Source: JBDIVL01 sp039794405 (lineage in GTDB: Bacteria; Planctomycetota; Brocadiia; Brocadiales; Brocadiaceae). From it: 29,252 bases of DNA. The stretch spans positions 1 to 29,252 of the forward strand of contig JBDIVL010000053.1 of assembly GCA_039794405.1 (NCBI GenBank). The letters run 5' to 3'. The stretch's first letter is position 1. Every line of letters starts with the position of its first letter. The notes under the pieces are model-generated. The model had not been told where the DNA came from and did not search any database. It saw nothing but the letters and a program-made list of their open reading frames with translations. The position numbers were made by a program, and so were the translations under genes. Shown piece after piece: positions 1 to 6,839 of the stretch.

Positions 1-126
1 TCCTGGTTTAACCGATTCAGGAAATTACTGGTACGCTATGAAAAGCTTCGTGAGACCTATGAAGCACTTCTTCACCTGGCTGCAGCCATTATCTGCTGGA
101 GAAAAATCGGAGTTATTTACGGATAA
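1..126 (+). CDS. IS5-type transposase, C-terminal fragment (runs off the left edge)
   Basis: The frame is open from the first base and gives 41 residues before TAA at 124-126. The peptide runs S-W-F-N-R-F-R-K-L-L-V-R-Y-E-K and ends A-A-I-I-C-W-R-K. The pattern FNRFRKLLVRYEK followed by Y-x-A-L-L-H-L-A is the typical C-terminal tail of IS5-group DDE transposases, just after the last catalytic Glu. It is the only well-supported plus-strand gene in the window. The rest of the element lies outside, so whether it is intact cannot be judged. No clear terminal inverted repeat was identified between the stop and the repeats starting near 131. Confidence 0.7.
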   Translation, partial: SWFNRFRKLLVRYEKLRETYEALLHLAAAIICWRKIGVIYG

Positions 127-130
127 ATAC

Positions 131-323
131 TTAGTTTGAAATTCCTAAACGTTTAATTAGGCCTGCGGCAGCTACTACGGTTGGTTCAATCTTTTAGATT
201 GAACCATCAGTTTAGCATAGGCCTGTACGTTTTGGTTCACTATAGGCGTATGAAACATGCTAAACGTTTCGGTTCAATCGGGGACGATTGAACCAATTCT
301 AGACGCAAAATCTTGCGTCTAGA
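131..323 (+). repeat. Modular dispersed intergenic repeat, copy A
   Basis: This is the most complete left-hand copy of a repeat that recurs through the window. It starts with GAAATTCCTAAACGTTTAAT and TTAGGCCTGCGGC. A hairpin with arms GGTTCAATC (183-191) and GATTGAACC (197-205) follows, then a ~65-nt spacer, then a second hairpin with arms GGTTCAATCG (271-280) and CGATTGAACC (285-294). It ends in a palindrome with 11-bp arms (298-308 and 313-323, core TAGACGCAA/TTGCGTCTA). Similar blocks in the same order are found at 9385-9600 and 28861-29080. It fills the gap between the transposase end and galT. Confidence 0.75.
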
Positions 324-404
324 GTTGGAAATTCATAAAATTATATTTTCCCAGACAATTTTACAATCCCTTCTATCCCCTTTTAGTTTATCCTTAACAC
401 TCTA

Positions 405-1421
405 TCAATCCTCTGCCTTTAAGAACTTTGCATCCTCTTCGGGTATCGAAGGGTTAATACTTATCCCTGAACCAATCTCAAAACCAGCATGGGTCGTGAG
501 ACGTGGTCTTACCTGTAAGTACCAGTGTAATTGCGGTTCTCCTGCTCTATATCTTACGGATGTGTTAATAATGTAGTTATAATCTGGATTCTGCAATCTT
601 TTATATAATCTATCCAGAATATTTTTTGATGAGGAGGCGAGATGCAATTTCTCAGTTTCCGATATGTCACCGAAATTTGCCTTGTGGGTTTTCGGCATGA
701 TCAAGATCTCAAATGGAACCTCGGCTGCAAATGGCACAAACGCTACAAAAGAATCATTTTCGTAAATAACACGTTTTTTATCACGCATTTCGTATTCGAT
801 GATCTCACAATACACACAAACTCCCCATTCATCAAAATGACGAAGCGCCATTTCCTCTCGCCATCGTATATAACTTGGGACAATGCCCGTAGAGATAATT
901 TGTGAGTGTGGATGGATAAGTGAAGTGCCGGCCCGAAGCCCATAATTCCGAAAGATAAGAATCATCATATTATTACTTTTCTCCATAAGCTTTCTATACC
1001 GCTCATGGTAAACCTCTATAAGAGTCCTTACCTCATTTGAGGACATCTGTGCTATTTGCCGGTTGTGATAAGGGGTTTCTATGATAACTTCATGATGACC
1101 ATACCCTTCCATCGCCATATAAATACCCTTATGATGCCTCAAATTGCCACCATGAGGAGTCAATGCGGGAAATTTATTTGGTACCACACGTGCCCTCCAT
1201 CGGCCATTGCGGTCTTTTGTTTCCAATATTACCGGAGTAAGCATGTGTTCATTACCGGGGCAAAACGGACAATTTTTTTCATGGAGGGGTACCTCCGTCC
1301 TTTCCTGCTCAGGTCTTTGAAATTCCTTCGGCCTCTTTCTCCGCGCCGGTGCGTAAATAACCCATTCCTTCGTTATCTTATTTTGACGTATTTCACTCTT
1401 TCTTATTGAAGCATTTCTCAT
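405..1421 (-). CDS. galT: Galactose-1-phosphate uridylyltransferase family protein (GalT-like)
   Basis: A 338-residue HIT-superfamily nucleotidyltransferase. GalT swaps UMP between UDP-glucose and galactose-1-phosphate through a uridylyl-His intermediate in the Leloir pathway. The N-terminal half has the metal-site pair CPFC (Cys51, Cys54) and GHHEV near 108-112. The active-site signature HPHSQ lies at 170-174, with His172 the expected nucleophile. The second HIT-like half holds a CVYC pair (202-205) and the H-W-Y-L-Q stretch near 299. Length fits bacterial GalT (about 330-350). The ATG follows directly on the TGA of the Ca2+-ATPase gene, so the two are probably co-translated. No galK or galE is nearby, so an ADP-glucose or other hexose-1-phosphate nucleotidyltransferase of the same family is possible. 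Confidence 0.85.
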   Translation of the reverse strand: MRNASIRKSEIRQNKITKEWVIYAPARRKRPKEFQRPEQERTEVPLHEKNCPFCPGNEHMLTPVILETKDRNGRWRARVVPNKFPALTPHGGNLRHHKGIYMAMEGYGHHEVIIETPYHNRQIAQMSSNEVRTLIEVYHERYRKLMEKSNNMMILIFRNYGLRAGTSLIHPHSQIISTGIVPSYIRWREEMALRHFDEWGVCVYCEIIEYEMRDKKRVIYENDSFVAFVPFAAEVPFEILIMPKTHKANFGDISETEKLHLASSSKNILDRLYKRLQNPDYNYIINTSVRYRAGEPQLHWYLQVRPRLTTHAGFEIGSGISINPSIPEEDAKFLKAED

Positions 1422-4118
1422 TCAGAATTTCACTCCGCAGGCCTTTAATATTTGTCCTATTACCCATGGTATTATGCTCATCACAAATGCTAAAATCCAG
1501 CCATCTACTTCCGGATTTTCTACCTTCAATACAGAAGAAAGGATGGGCACGTAGACGGAGGCCGCAATCAGCCCCGTACAAAGTACCAATGAACCCCAAA
1601 TAAAAGGGTTACCGGTTATATCGTTTCGGAAAAAAGATGAACCAACATCGCGCATATTGAAAACATGCCAAAGTTGGGCAAATGCCAGAGTAATAAACGA
1701 AATAGAAACAGCTTTCTTTTCTTCAATCATTTCCCATCTGAGTGCCAATTCAAAGGCCCCAAGGACTGAAACGGATATAATCAAACCGTATATGCCAATA
1801 GCGAACAGATGGTAACGAGTTAGAATGGGTTCCTTACTACCCCTGGGTAGCTGCCTCATGATGTGGGGATCTCCCCTGCTGACACCGAGAGAGAGTGCAG
1901 GAAATACATCTGTAATAAGGTTAAGATACAAGATCTGAAGAGGAAGGAGCGGCAATGGAGCATTCAATATCGAGTAAAATGCGATGATCATAATTTCACT
2001 TATATTACACGACAAAAGATAGAGGACGAATTTTCGGATATTATTAAAGATAACCCTGCCCTGCTCTACTGCAGCAACAATACTGGAAAAATTATCATCC
2101 AGAAGAATCATATCAGAGGCCTCACGCGCCACCTGAGTACCCCGCTGGCCCATTGCAATGCCAATATCGGCTTTTTTCAATGCAGGTGCATCGTTTACCC
2201 CATCACCCGTCATTGCAACAACAAAACCATTTTTTTGATATATAGCAGTTAAGTCAAGTTTCTGTTTGGGACTAACCCGCGCATAAATAGGCACCCGTAA
2301 AACGTGCCGAAGCTCTTCTTTCGATAACTCATCAGGATTTTTCAGATCTTTACCCAGCATTACTTCTGCCTTGTCATCCTGGACTAATCTTACAGCCAGC
2401 CCAACACTCCTGGCAGTAACCGGTTGGTCTCCGGTAACCATTACCACTTTTATGCCAGCATCTCTACACAAATCAATAGCCTGAGCCACATCATCCCGCG
2501 GAGGATCCATAAGCCCAGCCAAACCGAGAAAGGTAAGTTTTTCGTAAGGATTCACATCAGGGGTATTAACAATTTTTTCAGCAAAGGCAAGAACACGAAG
2601 GCCTTCTTCGGCCATTTTGTTCCCCTGTTCTACCCACCGGGTTCGGTCATTATCGCTTATCTCCCTTTCCCCTAGTTCGGCCATGATATGAGTACAAGCA
2701 TGGAGTAATGGCTCCGTAGCACCTTTTACTGCAACATAGTACCGATTATCCTGTTTATGAAAAGTAGCCATCATTTTTACTTCCGGGTCGAAGGCCTCTT
2801 CGCGCACCTCCGGCATATGTTTAACAAGTTCACCCCGATTAATTCCGGCTTTGATCCCTGCAATAAGAAGTGCAACTTCCATAGGATCACCAATACTATT
2901 ACTTACAGCCCCTGTTTCATCCTGTTGTAAAGATGCATTATTGCACAGTGCACCGATATTCAACAGCTTATAGAGCATTTCTTCACGAGATGGACCAAAA
3001 GATGTTCCGTTCTTCGTAAATACACCTTTTGTTTTGAGTCCTTCTCCGGTAACTTTTATTTCACCTGAATCGATAACGATTCGTGTAACGGTCATCTTAT
3101 TTTCTGTAAGTGTACCTGTTTTGTCGGTACAGATAACATTTGTTGCACCAAGGGTCTCCACAGAAGAAAGCCGGTTAATGAGCGCATTACGCCTCGCCAT
3201 ACGCCACATACCGCGTGCTAATGCAATCGTAGCAACAATTGGTAACCCCTCCGGTATCGTAGCTACAGCAAGGGCAATCGCGGTCTCTATCATAATGTAT
3301 ACCCCTTTACCGGTAATAATACCTGCCGCAGCTACTACCGGTACGATACCGAGGGTTATCCAAACGAGCTTACTCCCCAATTTATTAAGTCTTTTTTCCA
3401 GAGGGGTAATCTCTTCTTCTGCACTTTCAGCAAGGGCAGATATCTTGCCAAATTCGGTATTCATACCAGTTGCTACGCTAATACCCTTCGCCGACCCACG
3501 GGTCACAAACGTCCCTTTAAATACCATGTTCTCCCTTTCAGCCAACGGGATATCTTTTCCAAGTGATTCTGTACGCTTACTTACCGGTGTCGACTCCCCT
3601 GTTAGTGTAGATTCATCGATCTGCAGTTTTGATGCTTCTTGAAGGCGAAGATCTGCCGGAACAATATCGCCCCCATCAAGCACTACAATATCCCCCGGAG
3701 CAACCTCATCAGCCGGAATCTCCCTGATTTCTCCATCGCGAAGTACCTTCGCAATAATTTTCTCTAATTTACGAAGTGCCTCCATCGAACGTGTTGCCTT
3801 CAGTTCCATGAAAAAGCCAACAGAGGTATTAATAACGATAACTATGACAATCGCCGTACCTTCAACCCATTCACCAAAGACAAACGATACAATGGTGGCA
3901 ACAGCCAGGACAAAAATAATAAGACTTTTTAGCTGATTGATAAAAATTCGCCATGTACTCTTTTTTCGAACCTCCTGAAGGCGGTTTGGACCGTATACCC
4001 GAAGTCTTCTTCTTACTTCCCTCACATTTAATCCTTGGTCTAAAGAAACATTGAGATTTTTAGCAACGTCCTGCCAGGGAAGTGCCCATGGTTCCTTTGG
4101 TAATTCTTTCGTATCCAA
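1422..4118 (-). CDS. Calcium-transporting P-type ATPase (SERCA/PMCA-like, P2 family)
   Basis: An 898-residue ion pump that couples ATP hydrolysis to cation export, most likely Ca2+. It has an N-terminal cation-ATPase domain (about 8-75), the actuator motif TGES (173-176), PEGLP in M4 (289-293), the phosphorylation motif DKTGTLT with Asp332, KGA (465-467) in the nucleotide domain and TGDGVNDAP from 637. Residues matching the SERCA Ca2+ ligands are visible: Glu290 in PEGLP, Asn705 and Glu708 in S-C-N-I-S-E, and Asn733, Thr736 and Asp737 in L-N-L-I-T-D. The start is a TTG at 4118 with AAGGAG 8 nt upstream; no better ATG exists. The ribosome-binding site overlaps the stop of the ligA remnant, and galT follows without a gap. 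Mg2+ or Mn2+ transport cannot be excluded. Confidence 0.9.
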   Translation of the reverse strand: MDTKELPKEPWALPWQDVAKNLNVSLDQGLNVREVRRRLRVYGPNRLQEVRKKSTWRIFINQLKSLIIFVLAVATIVSFVFGEWVEGTAIVIVIVINTSVGFFMELKATRSMEALRKLEKIIAKVLRDGEIREIPADEVAPGDIVVLDGGDIVPADLRLQEASKLQIDESTLTGESTPVSKRTESLGKDIPLAERENMVFKGTFVTRGSAKGISVATGMNTEFGKISALAESAEEEITPLEKRLNKLGSKLVWITLGIVPVVAAAGIITGKGVYIMIETAIALAVATIPEGLPIVATIALARGMWRMARRNALINRLSSVETLGATNVICTDKTGTLTENKMTVTRIVIDSGEIKVTGEGLKTKGVFTKNGTSFGPSREEMLYKLLNIGALCNNASLQQDETGAVSNSIGDPMEVALLIAGIKAGINRGELVKHMPEVREEAFDPEVKMMATFHKQDNRYYVAVKGATEPLLHACTHIMAELGEREISDNDRTRWVEQGNKMAEEGLRVLAFAEKIVNTPDVNPYEKLTFLGLAGLMDPPRDDVAQAIDLCRDAGIKVVMVTGDQPVTARSVGLAVRLVQDDKAEVMLGKDLKNPDELSKEELRHVLRVPIYARVSPKQKLDLTAIYQKNGFVVAMTGDGVNDAPALKKADIGIAMGQRGTQVAREASDMILLDDNFSSIVAAVEQGRVIFNNIRKFVLYLLSCNISEIMIIAFYSILNAPLPLLPLQILYLNLITDVFPALSLGVSRGDPHIMRQLPRGSKEPILTRYHLFAIGIYGLIISVSVLGAFELALRWEMIEEKKAVSISFITLAFAQLWHVFNMRDVGSSFFRNDITGNPFIWGSLVLCTGLIAASVYVPILSSVLKVENPEVDGWILAFVMSIIPWVIGQILKACGVKF

Positions 4119-4126
4119 ATGTATTA

Positions 4127-4132
4127 CTCCTT
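4127..4132 (-). promoter_or_regulatory. Ribosome-binding site deciding the TTG start of the Ca2+-ATPase
   Basis: On the minus strand the sequence reads TAAGGAGTAATACATTTGGAT. AAGGAG sits 8 nt before the TTG codon, and its first bases are shared with the TAA stop of the ligA remnant. The spacing supports the TTG start and suggests that the two frames were once translationally coupled. Confidence 0.6.
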
Positions 4133-4499
4133 ATAACCCTTGCTTTTTCAGCAACCCTTCGAATTCACTCTCACTTACGATCTTTATCTTATATTTCCTG
4201 ACTTCTTCCAGCTTGCTGCCTGGGTCTTTACCAGCAACGAGAAAATCTGTTTTCTTGCTAACATTGAAGGCTAACCTGCCGCCGAGTAGCGTCACCTTTT
4301 CTCCTGCCTCATTCCTGGTATACCCTTCCAATTCACCGGTACTGCGGTGGATAAATTCATCGAACCGTTTTCCTTCTTCTTCATCGTATGAGGCATGTAA
4401 ACTAAGCATAGGAGCGGTATATCTAATCTTGTTTAATTTTTCCAATGGAGGAGCACCTATCCGTCGGGTAGGTGAGGTATTTGACTGCAAATCAGGAAA
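4131..4499 (-). pseudogene. ligA: NAD+-dependent DNA ligase (ligA) remnant: adenylation-domain piece joined in frame to the BRCT domain
   Basis: The first ~50 codons read S-P-T-R-R-I-G-A-P-P-L, then A-P-M-L-S-L-H-A-S-Y-D-E-E-E and F-D-E-F. This is the conserved LigA segment just before the catalytic KxDG lysine (usually SPTQRVGG...PMLSLDN). From about residue 51 it reads T-G-E-L-E-G-Y-T-R-N-E-A, then L-G-G and V-S-K-K-T-D-F-L-V-A-G-K-D-P-G-S-K, which is the C-terminal BRCT domain of LigA. The KxDG motif, OB fold, zinc finger and HhH domains (about 500 residues) are missing, with the join near base 4340. LigA similarity (F-P-D-L) continues upstream of the first possible start, a TTG at 4490, back towards a TAA at 4511-4509. 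No good ribosome-binding site precedes it. It is most likely dead, although a small BRCT protein could still be made. Confidence 0.75.
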
Positions 4500-4627
4500 G
4501 GGTGAATATTAGTTCTAAAGGGAGACCTTAACAATCGGGTAAAGTAAGCAAAATTTATGTACTGGTGCTTAATCTACGGTGACATTACCATATTAAGTAA
4601 ACATTTATCCTGATACATAATCCGTAT

Positions 4628-5035
4628 TCATTTAGCCCTCCGTCGCCGCATAGTCCCTTCACTCCCTGCTTCAAAGAGGTCATCGTAGTCTTCCGTGAGC
4701 TGCGCAAGGATGTCATTAATCTCCCCCGGTGAAACAGCATCACATAATACGGAGATTACTGCACGGGCATGATGCACTGCATCGGGCAGCTCAACACCTT
4801 CTCGTTCACAAACACGCCGAAAGAACTCATTCAGATCAAAACTCTCTTTGGTCTTACCCTGCTGGAGATATGATTTCAATTCTGTTGGAAGTTGAGAAGC
4901 TATATCCTTTGCCTCACCACCAAATATACGTTCTCCAAGTACCTCCAGGGTAGCACGTGTAGCCCTTATTGCATCATTTGTTGAAGCAAGCCGTGCACGG
5001 CTCTGAACCTGTCCTACAAATTCATCATAATTCAT
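4628..5035 (-). CDS. DUF2267 family protein (copy 1)
   Basis: A 135-residue soluble, helical protein that starts M-N-Y-D-E-F-V after a clear AGAAAGGAG ribosome-binding site. It shows the two-part DUF2267 layout: a first half with T-R-A-T-L-E-V-L-G-E-R-I and Q-L-P-T-E-L-K, and a second with H-H-A-R-A-V-I-S-V-L and S-P-G-E-I-N-D-I-L-A-Q-L. It ends in a basic tail (M-R-R-R-R-A-K). A close paralogue is encoded at 6392-6772, so the pair flanks pgk, and a third broken copy lies at 10740-10811. The molecular function is unknown; in other bacteria the family tends to sit near stress genes. It is probably cotranscribed with pgk, whose stop is 55 nt upstream. Confidence 0.85.
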   Translation of the reverse strand: MNYDEFVGQVQSRARLASTNDAIRATRATLEVLGERIFGGEAKDIASQLPTELKSYLQQGKTKESFDLNEFFRRVCEREGVELPDAVHHARAVISVLCDAVSPGEINDILAQLTEDYDDLFEAGSEGTMRRRRAK

Positions 5036-5090
5036 AATAATTCTCCTTTCTGAGAAATTCCTATAACAACAATATCAGCGGTGATATCCA

Positions 5091-6257
5091 TTATTTATCC
5101 TCCAAAACCTTTATTCCCGGCAATTCTTTTCCTGCCAGGTAATCTAAAAATGCACCTCCTCCGGTAGAAACATGGGTCATTTTGTCAGCAACCCCCGCTT
5201 CTTGTACAGCTGCAGCCAAATCACCGCCACCAATAACTGTTACGGCATCCAGTTCGGCAACGGCACGGGCAATGGCAAAAGTACCATCCTGGAATGGTTT
5301 TATTTCAAAGGCGCCAAGAGGCCCATTCCATATAACCATTTTGGCCTGCTTGAGCTTCTCCTTAAAAAGCTCAACAGTTTGCAGACCAATATCCATTATG
5401 TACCAATCAGGGGGTATCTTGTCTATGGGAACCCGTTTCCAGTTTGCTTTAGTATCCACCGCATCTGCAACGGTAACATCCACAGGCAAAACTAATTTTT
5501 CACCAACGCCCTCTACTACTTGTTGTGCAATCTTTAAATCCTCCTCTTTTACCAGAGACTGGCCTATTTCAACGCCCTTTACTTTAAGAAGTGTATATGC
5601 CATCCCTCCGCCTGCCAATAGTACATCGGCCTGATTCAACTGTTTAATGACGCTAACCTTATCGGAGACCTTCACCCCACCAAAAATAGCGATAAAAGGA
5701 TGCCTGGGGTTTTTCATTACGCGTTCAAGGGTATCAACTTCTCGTTCCAGTAGTAAGCCAGCAACCGATGGCAAATAATGAGTTATGCCTTCGATAGAAG
5801 CATGGGCACGATGGACCGAACCAAAGGCATCATCAACATATAGATCCGCTAGTTTTGCCAATTGTGCTGCAAAATTCGCGTCGTTATCCTTTTCTTCTTT
5901 ATGAAAGCGGATATTCTCAAGTAAAAGAACTTCACCTGATTTGAGTTTTTTAGCAGTCGATTCAATCTCTGATCCTATACAATTATCCACCTTAATTACT
6001 TTAAGGCCTGAAAGTTCAGAAAGTCGTTTTGCAACAGGATTAAGGCGAAGTTCTTCCACAACCTTCCCCTTTGGACGTCCGAGGTGTGAACAGAGGATAA
6101 CCCGCGCATTATGGTTAACCAGATATTGTATTGTAGGAAGGGCTGCACGGATCCGAATGTCATCTGCCACTACCCCATCACTCAAAGGTACATTGAAATC
6201 AGCACGAACTAATACCCGTTTGCCATCAACGTCCACATCCTTAATTGTCTTTTTCAT
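5091..6257 (-). CDS. pgk: Phosphoglycerate kinase
   Basis: A 388-residue cytosolic enzyme that interconverts 1,3-bisphosphoglycerate + ADP and 3-phosphoglycerate + ATP. Signatures in order are RADFNVPL (18-25), SHLGRPKG (57-64), LLENIRFHKEE (112-122), VHRAHAS (148-154), GGVKVSDK (193-200), WNGPLGAFE (310-318), GGGDLAA (343-349) and STGGGAFLDYLAG (364-376). All substrate-binding segments are intact and the length is normal. The ATG follows CAAGGAG. With gap and ppsA in the same co-oriented block it supplies the lower part of gluconeogenesis or glycolysis. DUF2267 genes lie on both sides, so an operon of DUF2267, pgk and DUF2267 is plausible. Confidence 0.97.
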   Translation of the reverse strand: MKKTIKDVDVDGKRVLVRADFNVPLSDGVVADDIRIRAALPTIQYLVNHNARVILCSHLGRPKGKVVEELRLNPVAKRLSELSGLKVIKVDNCIGSEIESTAKKLKSGEVLLLENIRFHKEEKDNDANFAAQLAKLADLYVDDAFGSVHRAHASIEGITHYLPSVAGLLLEREVDTLERVMKNPRHPFIAIFGGVKVSDKVSVIKQLNQADVLLAGGGMAYTLLKVKGVEIGQSLVKEEDLKIAQQVVEGVGEKLVLPVDVTVADAVDTKANWKRVPIDKIPPDWYIMDIGLQTVELFKEKLKQAKMVIWNGPLGAFEIKPFQDGTFAIARAVAELDAVTVIGGGDLAAAVQEAGVADKMTHVSTGGGAFLDYLAGKELPGIKVLEDK

Positions 6258-6391
6258 AACTTCTGCTCCTTGCGGAAGAGTGAACAGCAGCTAGTGAATA
6301 ATAGATGGTAACCAACTGTTCACTATTTACTTTGTAATCTGAACCTCATTTGTGAGAAAAAGTCTGGAACTCGTTATCTGAATTAAGGCAT

Positions 6392-6772
6392 TTATTTAAC
6401 CCCTGCGCTAAACAAATCAAGAGAATACTCTTCTGGCAGTTGTGAGAGGATCTCTTCCATTTCTCCCGGCGAAACAGAATCCTTTATTACAGAAGCAACC
6501 ACACGGGCATGATGAGTCGCATCAGGAATCCCAACACCTTCCCGCTCACTGACACGCCGGTAGAACTCGTTCAAATCAAATTTTTCTTTAATCCTTATCT
6601 GGTGGAGGAGAGATTTCACCTCTGAAGGAAGTTCATGAGCGAGATGGTCTGCTTCATTCCAAAATAAACGCTGGGCAAGTACCTCTAAAGTAGCACGAAC
6701 GGCCTTTTCTGCTTCATTTGGCCTGATGTGTGCTCGACATTGTACCTCTTTTATAAATTCCTTATACTCCAT
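6392..6772 (-). CDS. DUF2267 family protein (copy 2)
   Basis: A 126-residue paralogue of the protein at 4628-5035 with the same start pattern (M-E-Y-K-E-F-I), the motif R-A-T-L-E-V-L-A-Q-R-L and the second-half motif S-P-G-E-M-E-E-I-L-S-Q-L. It lacks the basic C-terminal tail of copy 1. The ribosome-binding site is GAAAGGAA, 7 nt upstream. It lies between ppsA (67-nt gap) and pgk (134-nt gap) on the same strand. The function is unknown. The repeated pairing with central-carbon genes suggests an accessory or regulatory role, which is inference only. Confidence 0.85.
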   Translation of the reverse strand: MEYKEFIKEVQCRAHIRPNEAEKAVRATLEVLAQRLFWNEADHLAHELPSEVKSLLHQIRIKEKFDLNEFYRRVSEREGVGIPDATHHARVVASVIKDSVSPGEMEEILSQLPEEYSLDLFSAGVK

Positions 6773-6839
6773 AGCAATTTTCCTTTCGCTAATTTACAAC
6801 CTTAATAACGAAAACTACAAATAACTTATCATTTCATTA

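Noticed and set aside
298..323. Intrinsic terminator for galT at the TAGACGCAA palindrome
   Set aside because: No U-tract follows on the minus strand, and the same palindrome recurs as part of the dispersed repeat.
3034..3642. 202-codon plus-strand open frame opposite the Ca2+-ATPase gene
   Set aside because: It is antisense to a strongly conserved P-type ATPase, its composition is Ser/Thr/Ile/Pro-rich as expected for a shadow frame, and no family motif is seen.
4500..4627. tRNA or small RNA in the gap beside the ligA remnant
   Set aside because: No cloverleaf-like stems or conserved TTC/anticodon pattern could be found by eye.
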